A stretch of 35,826 nucleotides of DNA from Trebonia sp030042015 (GTDB lineage Bacteria; Actinomycetota; Actinomycetes; Streptosporangiales; Streptosporangiaceae): positions 1 to 35,826 of the forward strand of contig NZ_JASIAL010000331.1 in NCBI RefSeq assembly GCF_030042015.1, given 5' to 3'. Position 1 is the first letter of the stretch. The number at the start of each line of letters is the position of its first letter. Below are positions 1-8,444 of this stretch, piece by piece. The notes under the pieces were generated by a model, which was not told the origin of the DNA, searched no databases, and saw only the letters and a program-made list of their open reading frames with translations. The position numbers and the translations under genes are program-made.

Positions 1-2933
1 ATGTGCCCGAATCCGGTGACTGGTGGAACTCCTCCTACCTGATCATCTGGGGCACGAATCTGCCGATCACCCGCACGCCGGATGCGCACTTCATGACCGA
101 GGCCCGGTACCGCGGCCAGAAGGTGGTCGTGGTCTCGCCCGACTACTCCGACCACACCAAGTTCGCGGACGAGTGGCTGCCGGCCGCGCCCGGCTCCGAC
201 GGCGCGCTGGCGATGGCCATGGGCCACGTGGTCCTCACCGAGTTCTTCAGCGACCGGCAGGTGCCCTATTTCACCGAGTACGTCAAGACCTACACCGACG
301 CACCGTTCCTGATAACGCTGCGCGAGAACGGCGACGGCTACGTGCCGGACAGGTTCCTGACTGCCGCCGACCTCGGCGACACCGCTGAGGGAGCCGCGCA
401 CAAGACCGTGCTGCTCGACTCGGCGACCGGGCAGCCAGTAGCGCCGAACGGCTCGCTGGGATACCGGTTCACGGACTCGGGCCTGGGCCGGTGGAACCTT
501 GACCTGGCTGGCGTCGACCCGGTGCTGACGCTGCACGGCCGGCACACCGAGGCCGTGCCGGTGGACCTGCCGCGGTTTGACATCGGCGAGACCGAGGGCG
601 GCACCTCGGTCCGCCGCGGCGTGCCGGCGATCCGGGTCGGCGGCCGCCTGGTGACAACCGTGTTCGACGTGCTCATGGCGCAGTACGCGGTGCGCCGGCA
701 GGGCCTGCCCGGCGAGTGGCCGGCCGGCTATGACGACGCCACGACGCCAGGCACTCCGGCGTGGCAGGAACCGATCACCAGCGTGCCGGCGGCCACGGCA
801 GCCCGGATTGCCCGCGAATTCGCTCGCAACGCCGAACTGTCGCACGGCCGATCGATGATCGCGATGGGGGCGGGCACCAACCACTGGTACCACTCTGACG
901 AGATCTACCGGACATTCTTCACGCTGATCATGCTGTGCGGCTGCCAGGGCGTGAACGGCGGCGGCTGGGCGCACTACGTCGGCCAGGAGAAGGTCCGTCC
1001 GCTGGCCGGCTGGCAGCAGGTGGCGTTCGCGCTCGACTGGCAGCGCCCGCCCCGGCACATGACCGGTACCTCGTTCTTCTACCTGCACAGCGGGCAGTGG
1101 CGCTACGAGGCCTTCGGGCCCGCCGAACTGGCCAGCCCGCTGGGCCGCGGCCTGTTCGACGGCCGCACGTTCGCCGACTGCATCGCGCAGGCGTCCCGGC
1201 TTGGCTGGACGCCGTCCCACCCTGCGTTCAACCGTAACCCGCTGGACCTGTGCGACGAGGCCAGCCGGGCCGGGGTGCCCGTCCCGGCACACGTGACCGG
1301 CGAACTAGCCGCAGGCCGCTTGCGGTTTGCTGCCCAGGACCCGGACGACCCGGTGAACTGGCCGCGGGTGCTGACGGTGTGGCGGGCCAACCTCCTCGGC
1401 TCGTCCGGTAAGGGCATGGAGTACTTCATGCGGCACCTGCTCGGCACCCACGACGCCGTGCGCGCTGCGGAGTCTCCGCCGAGCCTGCGCCCGGCCGAGG
1501 TCGCCTGGCGCGAGGAAGAGCCGCGCGGCAAGCTGGACCTGCTGACGGCCATCGACTTCCGGATGACCAGCACCTGCACGTTCGCCGACGTGGTGCTGCC
1601 GGCCGCTACCTGGTATGAGAAGCACGACATCTCGACCACGGACATGCACCCGTTCGTGCACTCGTTCAACCCGGCCATCGCCCCGCCCTGGCAGACCCGC
1701 ACCGACTTCGACGCGTTCACCGCGATCGCCGCCGACTTCTCCCGGCTGGCCGCGGCGCACCTGGGGACGCGCACCGACGTGGTCGCCGTGCCGCTGATGC
1801 ACGACACGCCGGACGAGCTGGCCCAGCCCGGCGGCGTGACGCCGGAGCCGGGTTCGCTCATCCCCGGCGTGACCATGCCCCGGCTGATCACCATCGAGCG
1901 GGATTATCCCGCGACCGCGGCGAAGATGGCCGCGCTCGGCCCGCTGACAGACACCCTGGGCTGCTCGGTCAAGGGCGTCACCTGGGTTCCGGCGCGCGCC
2001 GTGGACTACCTGCGGCACGCCAACGGAACCGTGCGAGGCGGCGTCGCCGACGGCCGCCCGGCGCTGGCCCGCGACGTGCACCTGGCCGAGGCGATCCTGG
2101 CGCTGTCCGGCACCACCAACGGCGAGAACGCCTTCCAGGCCTGGCAGGAGCTGGAGAGACGGACCGGGGTGCGGCTCGCCGACCTGGCCGCCGAACGAGC
2201 CGGGGACCGGATCACGTTCGCCGACACCCAGGTGCAGCCCCGGGCGGTCATCACCTCCCCCGAGTGGTCCGGGTCCGAGACCGGCGGCCGCCGGTACTCA
2301 CCGTTCACGGTCAACGTGGAGCGGAAGAAACCGTGGCACACGCTCACCGGGCGGATGCACTTCTTCCTCGACCACGACTGGGTCGCCGAGTACGGCGAGG
2401 CGCTGCCCGGGTACCGGCCGCCGCTGGATTACCGCCGTCACTTCGGGGAGCAGGGCCTGGCCGAGAGCGGCAGGCCCGAGGTGACCGTCCGCTACCTGAC
2501 CCCGCACTCGAAGTGGTCGATTCACTCCGAATACGCCGACAACCTGCACATGCTCCGGCTGTTCCGCGGCGGCCCCGTGATCTGGCTCAGCCCCGCCGAC
2601 GCGGCGGCGATCGGCGTGGCAGACAACGACTGGATCGAGGCATGGAACCGCAACGGGGTGGTCGCCTGCCGGGCCGTGGTCAGCCACCGGATGCCGAAGG
2701 GCACCGTGTACATGTACCACGCCAAGGACCGGCACCTGATGACACCGAAGTCCGAGATATCGGGCTGGCACGGCGGCTCGGACAACTCGCTGACCCGGCT
2801 GGTGATCAAGCCCACCCACCTGATCGGCGGGTACGGCCAGCTTTCGTTCGCGTTCAACTACTACGGCCCCACCGGCAACCAGCGCGACGAGATCGCGGTG
2901 ATCAGGAAGCGCTCGCAGGAGGTGGAGTTCTAG
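1..2933 (+). CDS. narG: Respiratory nitrate reductase alpha subunit NarG (5' truncated by window edge)
   Basis: Catalytic subunit of the membrane-bound quinol:nitrate oxidoreductase, which reduces nitrate to nitrite at a Mo-bisPGD centre. The 976 visible residues match the E. coli protein, as I remember it, from about residue 223 of 1247 to the C-terminus. Diagnostic blocks include PESGDWWNSSY near the left edge, TRTPDAHF, HGRSMIAMGAG, GGGWAHYVGQEK, WRANLLGSSGKG, TWYEKHDISTTDMHPF, LTPHSKWSIHSEYADN and KPTHLIGGYGQLSFAFNYYG. The first two bases complete a likely Asp codon, so the reading frame is open at the left edge. The N-terminal FS0 [4Fe-4S] region and any Tat-like signal lie outside the window. 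It ends one base before the narH GTG start. The truncation is a window effect, not a pseudogene. Confidence 0.97.
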   Translation, partial: VPESGDWWNSSYLIIWGTNLPITRTPDAHFMTEARYRGQKVVVVSPDYSDHTKFADEWLPAAPGSDGALAMAMGHVVLTEFFSDRQVPYFTEYVKTYTDAPFLITLRENGDGYVPDRFLTAADLGDTAEGAAHKTVLLDSATGQPVAPNGSLGYRFTDSGLGRWNLDLAGVDPVLTLHGRHTEAVPVDLPRFDIGETEGGTSVRRGVPAIRVGGRLVTTVFDVLMAQYAVRRQGLPGEWPAGYDDATTPGTPAWQEPITSVPAATAARIAREFARNAELSHGRSMIAMGAGTNHWYHSDEIYRTFFTLIMLCGCQGVNGGGWAHYVGQEKVRPLAGWQQVAFALDWQRPPRHMTGTSFFYLHSGQWRYEAFGPAELASPLGRGLFDGRTFADCIAQASRLGWTPSHPAFNRNPLDLCDEASRAGVPVPAHVTGELAAGRLRFAAQDPDDPVNWPRVLTVWRANLLGSSGKGMEYFMRHLLGTHDAVRAAESPPSLRPAEVAWREEEPRGKLDLLTAIDFRMTSTCTFADVVLPAATWYEKHDISTTDMHPFVHSFNPAIAPPWQTRTDFDAFTAIAADFSRLAAAHLGTRTDVVAVPLMHDTPDELAQPGGVTPEPGSLIPGVTMPRLITIERDYPATAAKMAALGPLTDTLGCSVKGVTWVPARAVDYLRHANGTVRGGVADGRPALARDVHLAEAILALSGTTNGENAFQAWQELERRTGVRLADLAAERAGDRITFADTQVQPRAVITSPEWSGSETGGRRYSPFTVNVERKKPWHTLTGRMHFFLDHDWVAEYGEALPGYRPPLDYRRHFGEQGLAESGRPEVTVRYLTPHSKWSIHSEYADNLHMLRLFRGGPVIWLSPADAAAIGVADNDWIEAWNRNGVVACRAVVSHRMPKGTVYMYHAKDRHLMTPKSEISGWHGGSDNSLTRLVIKPTHLIGGYGQLSFAFNYYGPTGNQRDEIAVIRKRSQEVEF

Positions 2934-4475
2934 GTGAAAGTCATGGCCCAGATCGCGATGGTGATGAACCTCGACAAGTGCATCGGCTGCCACACCTGCT
3001 CGGTCACCTGCAAGCAGACCTGGACCAACCGGCCCGGCACCGAATACGTGTACTTCAACAACGTGGAGACCAAGCCAGGCACGGGTTACCCCCGCCGCTA
3101 TGAAGATCAGGGCCAGTGGAAGGGCGGGTGGGCGCTGGACCGCAAGGGCCGGCTGCAGCTCAAGGCGGGCGGCCGGCTGCGGCGGCTGCTGTCGATCTTC
3201 TACAACCCCAACCTGCCGTCGATCGACGACTACGGCGACCCGTGGACCTACGACTACCAGACGCTGATCGACGCCCCGGCCGGCACGCTGACCCCGAGCG
3301 CGCACTCGATCTCCGCGCTCACCGGGCGGGACATGCGGGTGCGGTGGGGCAGCAACTGGGAGGACGACCTGGCCGGCGGTCCCGCGGGCGCGGCGGCCGA
3401 CCCGGACCTGGCCGGGCTCGGCGACCGGGTGCGGCTGGCGTTCGAGCAGGTCTTCATGTTCTACCTGCCGCGCATCTGCGAGCACTGCCTGAACCCGTCC
3501 TGCGTCGCCTCCTGCCCCTCCGGCGCGATGTACAAGCGGGAGGAGGACGGCATCGTGCTGGTCGACCAGGACCGCTGCCGCGGCTGGCGGTTCTGCGTAT
3601 CGGGCTGCCCGTACAAGAAGGTGTACTTCAACCACCGCACCGGCAAGGCCGAGAAATGCACGCTGTGCTTCCCCCGCATCGAGGCCGGCCAGCCCACGAT
3701 CTGCGCGGAGACCTGCGTCGGGCGGCTGCGCTACCTGGGCCTGGTGCTCTACGACGCCGACAAGGTCCTGCGCGCCGCGGCCACGGCGGACCCGCGGGAC
3801 CTCTACCACGCCCAGCTGTCGGTGTTCCTTGACCCGGACGACCCGGACGTGCGGGCCGCGGCCGCCCGGCAGGGCGTCCCGGCCGACTGGCTGGACGCCG
3901 CGCGCCGCTCGCCTGCTTACGCGCTGATCGCCAGGCACCGGGTGGCGCTGCCGCTGCACCCGGAGTACCGGACGCTGCCGATGGTCTGGTACATCCCGCC
4001 GCTGTCCCCGGTCGCCGACACGGTGACCGCGGCCGGATACGACGCCGACGACCCCGATCAGGTCTTCGCGGCCATCGAGGCGCTGCGCGTCCCCGCCGAG
4101 TACCTGGCCAACCTGTTCACCGCCGGAGACCCCGGCCCGGTCCGCCGGGTGCTGCGCACCCTGGCCGCCGTCCGCACGCTGATGCGCGCCGGACAGCTCG
4201 GGCTCGCGGTGCCTGACGGGCTGGCGGCATCGGTGGGCGCGACCGAGGCGGACCTCGCCGACCTGTACCGGCTGCTGGCCATCGCCAAGTACGACGAGCG
4301 GTACGTCATCCCGCCCGCCCACGCCGAGGATGCCGGGCGGCTGATGGCCCAGCACGAGCAGCTGTTCTGCGCCCAGCCCGGCGGCCCGGACTCCTTCCAT
4401 CCCGCTGCCGCCCAGGAATTCCGCGACCGCGACGGGCGCCGCCACCTCGGCCTGTCCCCGCGGGGGCAGTCATGA
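2934..4475 (+). CDS. narH: Respiratory nitrate reductase beta subunit NarH
   Basis: Electron-transfer subunit that carries electrons from NarI haems to NarG through three [4Fe-4S] clusters and one [3Fe-4S] cluster. At 513 aa it is nearly identical in length to E. coli NarH. The first Cys group is CIGCHTCSVTC (Cys16, 19, 22, 26). Later groups are CEHCLNPSCVASCP, CRGWRFCVSGCP (Trp in place of one Cys, the hallmark of the [3Fe-4S] site) and CTLCFPRIEAGQPTIC, followed by ETCVGRLRYLG. The GTG start at 2934 is preferred over ATG 2943 because AGGAGG lies at 2917-2922, eleven bases upstream of the GTG. It follows narG without a gap and overlaps narJ by ATGA. Confidence 0.97.
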   Translation: MKVMAQIAMVMNLDKCIGCHTCSVTCKQTWTNRPGTEYVYFNNVETKPGTGYPRRYEDQGQWKGGWALDRKGRLQLKAGGRLRRLLSIFYNPNLPSIDDYGDPWTYDYQTLIDAPAGTLTPSAHSISALTGRDMRVRWGSNWEDDLAGGPAGAAADPDLAGLGDRVRLAFEQVFMFYLPRICEHCLNPSCVASCPSGAMYKREEDGIVLVDQDRCRGWRFCVSGCPYKKVYFNHRTGKAEKCTLCFPRIEAGQPTICAETCVGRLRYLGLVLYDADKVLRAAATADPRDLYHAQLSVFLDPDDPDVRAAAARQGVPADWLDAARRSPAYALIARHRVALPLHPEYRTLPMVWYIPPLSPVADTVTAAGYDADDPDQVFAAIEALRVPAEYLANLFTAGDPGPVRRVLRTLAAVRTLMRAGQLGLAVPDGLAASVGATEADLADLYRLLAIAKYDERYVIPPAHAEDAGRLMAQHEQLFCAQPGGPDSFHPAAAQEFRDRDGRRHLGLSPRGQS

Positions 4476-5095
4476 CCGCCGGCGGGTACAAGCTGGCCTC
4501 GGTGCTGCTGCAGTACCCGACGATGGCGCTGTTCGACGGGCTCGGTCAGCTGGCGGAGGCAGCCAGCGGGGCGCCCAGAGCCAGCCGGGCACCGTTCGGA
4601 CTATTCCTTGAATGGCTGAGCCGCACCCCGCCGGAGACCGTCGGACGGCACTACGTGGAGACCTTCGACCTGCGCCGCCGCTGCGCCCTGTATCTCACCT
4701 ACTACCGGTACGGCGACACCCGCAAGCGCGGCATGGCCATGCTGGCCTTCAAGGCCGCCTACCGCGGCGCCGGGTTGCAGCCGGTGCAGGGGGACGGGGA
4801 GGCGGGCGGGGAGCTGCCCGATTACCTGCCGCTGGTCCTGGAGTTCGCGGCGCTGCACCCGCGCGGCGAGAAGCTGCTCCGCGCCCACCGCGCCGACCTG
4901 GAGCTCCTGCTGCGGGCGCTGCGGGAGGTCCCGTCCCCCTACGCCCACGTCGTCGGCGCGGTCTGCGCCCAGCTCCCCGCGCTGCGCCGGCCAGACCAGG
5001 CCCTGGTGCGGCGCTTCTGGGAGTCGGGGCCGCCGGCCGAAGAGGTGGGCCTTGAGCCGTTCGCGCCGCCGGAGTACCTGGGGAACGCCCAATGA
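4472..5095 (+). CDS. narJ: Nitrate reductase assembly chaperone NarJ
   Basis: Dedicated cytoplasmic chaperone (TorD/DmsD/NarJ family) that holds apo-NarG until the molybdenum cofactor is inserted and the NarGH complex docks on NarI. It is 207 aa, normal for the family. Conserved features include the YVETFDLRRRCALYLTYY block followed by YGDTRKRGMAML, and ELPDYLPLVLEFAALHP. The start ATG overlaps the narH stop (ATGA) and the stop overlaps the narI start, which indicates translational coupling across the operon. Confidence 0.95.
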   Translation: MTAGGYKLASVLLQYPTMALFDGLGQLAEAASGAPRASRAPFGLFLEWLSRTPPETVGRHYVETFDLRRRCALYLTYYRYGDTRKRGMAMLAFKAAYRGAGLQPVQGDGEAGGELPDYLPLVLEFAALHPRGEKLLRAHRADLELLLRALREVPSPYAHVVGAVCAQLPALRRPDQALVRRFWESGPPAEEVGLEPFAPPEYLGNAQ

Positions 5096-5844
5096 GCGGT
5101 GCCAGCGCGTGGCGGATCTTCGTGTGGGTCGCGCTGCCGTACCTGGCGCTCGGCATCTTCGTCGTCGGCCACGTCTGGCGGTGGCGGTACGACCAGTTCG
5201 GCTGGACCAGCAGGTCCACCCAGCTCCAGGAACGGCGGCTGCTCAAATGGGGCTCCCCGGCCTTCCACTACGGCACGTTCGCCGCCATCGCGGGCCACGT
5301 CATCGGCATCCTGGTCCCGGAACGCTGGACCCATGCGATCGGGATACCCGAGACGGCCTACCGGTGGTTTTCCGCCGCCGCCGGGACGCTGGCCGCGGTG
5401 CTGATCATTGGCGGGGTGGTGGTCCTGGCCGGACGGCGGCTGCTGGTCCCGCGGGTGCGGGCGACCACGAGCCCGGTCGACTACGTGGCGCTGATCCTGC
5501 TGCTTGTCATCATCGTCACCGGGGTCATCCCCACCGTGTTCGTCAACCTGCTCGGCCACGGCTACGACTACCGCGCCACCGTCGCCCCCTGGTTCCGCGG
5601 CCTGTTCAGCGGCTCCCCCGACGTCACCTCGATCGCCAGCGCGCCCGTCGTCTACCAGGTACACGCGGCGTCCGCGTGGCTGATCTGGGCGGTCTGGCCG
5701 TTCAGCCGGCTGGTGCACGCCTGGAGCGCCCCGCTGTGGTACCTGTGGCGCCCCTACATCGTCTACCGCGGCCGCGTCGCGACCCATCCGGCCGAGCCAG
5801 GCACCAGCGGCCGCCGCTGGCGCAAGATCGGCGTCCGCTACTAG
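5092..5844 (+). CDS. narI: Respiratory nitrate reductase gamma subunit NarI (cytochrome b)
   Basis: Membrane diheme cytochrome b that oxidises quinol and passes electrons to NarH. It is 250 aa with five hydrophobic segments. The two haem-ligand pairs are visible: His59 and His69 in the FHYGTF...GHVIG helix, and His191 and His209 in QVHAASAWLIWAVWPFSRLVHA. Position and spacing agree with the family pattern (56/66 and 187/205 in E. coli). It overlaps narJ by four bases and completes the GHJI operon. Confidence 0.96.
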   Translation: MSGASAWRIFVWVALPYLALGIFVVGHVWRWRYDQFGWTSRSTQLQERRLLKWGSPAFHYGTFAAIAGHVIGILVPERWTHAIGIPETAYRWFSAAAGTLAAVLIIGGVVVLAGRRLLVPRVRATTSPVDYVALILLLVIIVTGVIPTVFVNLLGHGYDYRATVAPWFRGLFSGSPDVTSIASAPVVYQVHAASAWLIWAVWPFSRLVHAWSAPLWYLWRPYIVYRGRVATHPAEPGTSGRRWRKIGVRY

Positions 5845-5875
5845 ACCGCGCGCAATTCCCGGAGCGATCGCCGTC

Positions 5876-7003
5876 GTGAGCACCGATGCCGCCAACCAGG
5901 CGCGACCCGCGGGCCGCGCGGCAGCCGCCGTCCGGGACCTGAACCCCGGCTACTTCGCGTTCGTCATGGCCACCGGGATCATCTCTACCGGGACGCTCCT
6001 GCTCGGGCCGTCGTGGCTGTCCCTGGCCTTCCTGGCCGCCGCGTGCGCCGGGCTGGTCGTGCTTGGCGCGGCGCTGGCCGCACGGCTGACGTTCTTCCGT
6101 GCTCAGGTCGCCGCCGATGTCAGGGAGCCGAACCGGGTGTTCGGCTTCTTCACGATCACCGCCGGCCTGGACGTGCTCGGGGTCCGGTTCGCGTTCGCCG
6201 GTCACCCCGTGGTGACCGCCGTCCTGGCCGGGATCGGCGCCGCCGTGTGGCTGATGCTGACCTACGGAGTGCCGGCCAGCCTGCTGCTTGCCCGGACACG
6301 GGATTCGGTGCTCGGCGGCGTCAACGGAACCTGGCTGCTGTGGATCGTCGCCACCCAGTCCCTGGGCCTGACGGCGGCGATCCTGGTCCCGGCCTGGCCA
6401 TCGCAGTCCGCGCTGCTCGCCCCCGTCGCTGTCGGACTGTGGAGCGTCGGGCTCATGCTCTACCTGGTCGTCGTGACGCTGATCATGCTGCGCTGGCTGA
6501 CGGTCCCGATGACGCCGGCCACGGCCGGGCCGCCCTACTGGATCCTGATGGGCGCCACCGCGATCTCGGTACTGGGGGGCGCCAGGGACCTCGGCCTGCC
6601 CGCCCGCATTCCGGTCGTGCGGACGACCGCCGCGTTCGCCGAGGGGTTCACGTTCACCCTGTGGGCGTTCGGCACATGGTGGGTCCCGCTGCTGATCATC
6701 GTCGGGTTCTGGCGGCACATCCGGCGGCACTGGCCGCTCACCTACGAGCCCACCCTGTGGAGCGTGGTCTTCCCCCTCGGCATGTACAGCGTCGCGACGT
6801 TCACCTTCGGCAAGGCAGCCCGCCTGGCGTTCATGGAACCCCTTGCCCGGTTCATGCTCTGGGTCTCGGTCGCCGCCTGGGCACTGGTCGCCGCGGCGTT
6901 CCTCGCCCGGCTCGCCCGCCCTTCCGGGCAGCCCTCATCCGGGCCGCCGGCGCCTTCTTCCGCCGCAACCGGCGGCATCGCCACGGGGCAGGAACTGCCC
7001 TGA
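5876..7003 (+). CDS. TDT/SLAC1-family anion channel-like transporter (tellurite-resistance/dicarboxylate transporter family)
   Basis: Polytopic membrane protein of 375 aa with about ten hydrophobic helices and the opening block LNPGYFAFVMATGIIS, typical of the TehA/SLAC1/Mae1 (TDT) family. Known members include plant SLAC1/SLAH channels that conduct nitrate and chloride, fungal malate/sulfite exporters and bacterial TehA. The C-terminal 30 residues are a disordered Pro/Ser/Ala tail. The GTG start at 5876 has GGAG at 5861-5864. It sits 31 bp after narI, so it is probably cotranscribed with nitrate reductase. This makes nitrate, nitrite or counter-ion movement a reasonable inference, but the sequence alone does not settle the substrate. 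No NarK/MFS nitrate porter is present in the window. Confidence 0.85.
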   Translation: MSTDAANQARPAGRAAAAVRDLNPGYFAFVMATGIISTGTLLLGPSWLSLAFLAAACAGLVVLGAALAARLTFFRAQVAADVREPNRVFGFFTITAGLDVLGVRFAFAGHPVVTAVLAGIGAAVWLMLTYGVPASLLLARTRDSVLGGVNGTWLLWIVATQSLGLTAAILVPAWPSQSALLAPVAVGLWSVGLMLYLVVVTLIMLRWLTVPMTPATAGPPYWILMGATAISVLGGARDLGLPARIPVVRTTAAFAEGFTFTLWAFGTWWVPLLIIVGFWRHIRRHWPLTYEPTLWSVVFPLGMYSVATFTFGKAARLAFMEPLARFMLWVSVAAWALVAAAFLARLARPSGQPSSGPPAPSSAATGGIATGQELP

Positions 7004-7084
7004 CCTGGCGCCGACCACCAGGGCGGGCACTTCCCCCCCGTGCCGGTGGTCGCGGCGGCCGCGGGCATCGGGCAGGATGGGCTC

Positions 7085-8092
7085 GTGCCTGGTTCGGGTG
7101 GCCCGGCCGTGCTGCCGGTCATCGATGTGCGCCCGCTGCTGGGTCGCGGGCCGGGCGCGGCGCGCGCTGACGTGGCCGGGCAGATCCAGGCGGCCTGCCG
7201 CCAGCGCGGCTTTTTCTACGTGACCGGCCATGGCGTGCCAGCCGGGCTGGTGGCGGACCTGGCCAGCGCGAGCGCCGAGTTCTTCGCGCTGCCGCTGGCG
7301 GACAAGCTGGAGATTTCCATGGAGCGCGGCGGGCGGGCCTGGCGGGGATACTTCCCGGTCGGCGGCGAGCTCACCTCCGGGCGGCCGGACCTGAAGGAGG
7401 GCCTGTACTTCGGCGCCGAGCTGCCCGATTATGACCCGCGGGTGCTGGCCGGGGTCCCGCTGCACGGCCGCAACCTGTTCCCGCGGCAGGTCCCCCGGCT
7501 GCGCCCGCTGGTGCTTGCCTACCTGGACGCGCTGACCAGCCTGGGCCAGGCCGTGCTGACCGGGGTGGCGCTGAGCCTTGGCCTGGATGGCGGGTACTTC
7601 GCCACCGGGTACACCGCGGACCCCACGATCTTGTTCCGGATCTTCCACTACCCGCCGTCACCGCCGCGGACCCGGGACTGGGGAGTGGGCGAGCACACCG
7701 ACTACGGGCTGGTGACCCTGCTCGCCCAAGATGACAGCGGCGGCCTGCAGGTCGCCGTGCCCGAGGGCTGGATCGATGCCCCGCCCATCCCCGGCACGCT
7801 GGTCTGCAACATCGGCGACATGCTCGACCGGCTGACCGGCGGCTGGTACCGGTCGACGCCGCACCGGGTCCGCAACCTCAGCGGCCACGGCCGGCTCTCC
7901 TTCCCGTTCTTCCTTGACCCGGGCTTCGCCGCCGAGGTGCCGCCGCTGCCTGACCGGGCCGCCGCCGCGGACGACGGCCGGCGGCGCTGGGACGGCCAGG
8001 ACCTGCGGGCCTTCACCGGCACCTACGGCGACTACCTCCTGGGCAAGGTTTCCAAGGTCTTCCCCCAGCTTCGCCGCGACGTCCTGGGATAG
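7085..8092 (+). CDS. 2-oxoglutarate/Fe(II)-dependent oxygenase, isopenicillin N synthase family
   Basis: Soluble non-haem iron oxygenase of 335 aa with an N-terminal DIOX_N region (LPVIDVRPLL ... GFFYVTGHGVP) and a double-stranded beta-helix core. The iron triad is visible as His204 and Asp206 (GEHTDYG) and His260 (STPHRVRN). Arg270-x-Ser272 (GRLSFPFF) is the 2-oxoglutarate-binding RxS motif, so a 2OG-dependent reaction is more likely than true penicillin synthesis. The substrate is unknown. I chose GTG 7085 because the family's conserved start (LPVID) follows within ten residues; an upstream GTG at 7040 would add 15 residues. It lies 81 bp behind the TDT gene and may be read through from the nar operon. 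Confidence 0.85.
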   Translation: MPGSGGPAVLPVIDVRPLLGRGPGAARADVAGQIQAACRQRGFFYVTGHGVPAGLVADLASASAEFFALPLADKLEISMERGGRAWRGYFPVGGELTSGRPDLKEGLYFGAELPDYDPRVLAGVPLHGRNLFPRQVPRLRPLVLAYLDALTSLGQAVLTGVALSLGLDGGYFATGYTADPTILFRIFHYPPSPPRTRDWGVGEHTDYGLVTLLAQDDSGGLQVAVPEGWIDAPPIPGTLVCNIGDMLDRLTGGWYRSTPHRVRNLSGHGRLSFPFFLDPGFAAEVPPLPDRAAAADDGRRRWDGQDLRAFTGTYGDYLLGKVSKVFPQLRRDVLG

Positions 8093-8444
8093 CTTGAGCA
8101 AGCGATTGCGTAGATTGCCTCGGGACGGCGAGTGCCCAGCGGGTTACCGATCATGGCTGGCCTCGATGCTTGCGCAGCAGGCGAAGCAGAGCCGTCGTGG
8201 GCGCGGGAGACCGCACGGTTCGTTCGGGATAGATGAAGGACCGTACCTGGCTTGGACGGCTCGTTCCCCCACGGTCAGGGTCGTCCTCGCGCGTCTGCAC
8301 ACTGCCTGCACGATGCACCGCTGCCGCTCATCGCTGCCATGCAGGCATACCATGGCAGCGTCGGCTGTCGCGCCTTTCCCTGACTACCGCCGCCACCGCG
8401 ACCTGGCCGATCAGTTCCCCCGTCGCCCGAGAGGAGCACCCGGC
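8093..8444. other. Gene-free stretch with one inverted repeat
   Basis: This 352-bp interval between the oxygenase stop and the SDR start has no ORF with recognisable protein features on either strand. Its only clear structure is the perfect inverted repeat at 8332-8360, listed separately. No canonical promoter pair or T-run terminator could be picked out by eye. It marks the boundary between the nitrate region and the isolated SDR. Confidence 0.6.
8332..8360. promoter_or_regulatory. Perfect 10-bp inverted repeat upstream of SDR gene
   Basis: CGCTGCCATG (8332-8341) and CATGGCAGCG (8351-8360) are exact reverse complements around a 9-nt spacer. The element is 84 bp upstream of the SDR start at 8445. 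There is no T-run behind it, so an operator or an mRNA hairpin in the 5' leader is more likely than an intrinsic terminator. The bases are seen directly; the function is inferred. Confidence 0.55.

Noticed and set aside
1..2933. narG as a truncated pseudogene
   Set aside because: The frame is open at base 1 and alignment begins mid-protein, so the missing part is simply outside the window.
2298..4445. Long minus-strand open frame of 715 codons opposite narG/narH
   Set aside because: It is composed of Arg/Gly/Val/Ala/Pro-rich low-complexity sequence with no family motif, and lies opposite well-recognised narH. High-GC third positions create such shadows.
5702..6730. Minus-strand open frame opposite the TDT transporter
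   Set aside because: The product is an Arg/Gly/Gln-rich hydrophilic sequence, a typical antisense shadow of a membrane protein gene.
7914..8444. Upstream extension of the SDR reading frame
   Set aside because: It overlaps the oxygenase gene and lacks SDR features; GAGGAG before GTG 8445 sets the start.
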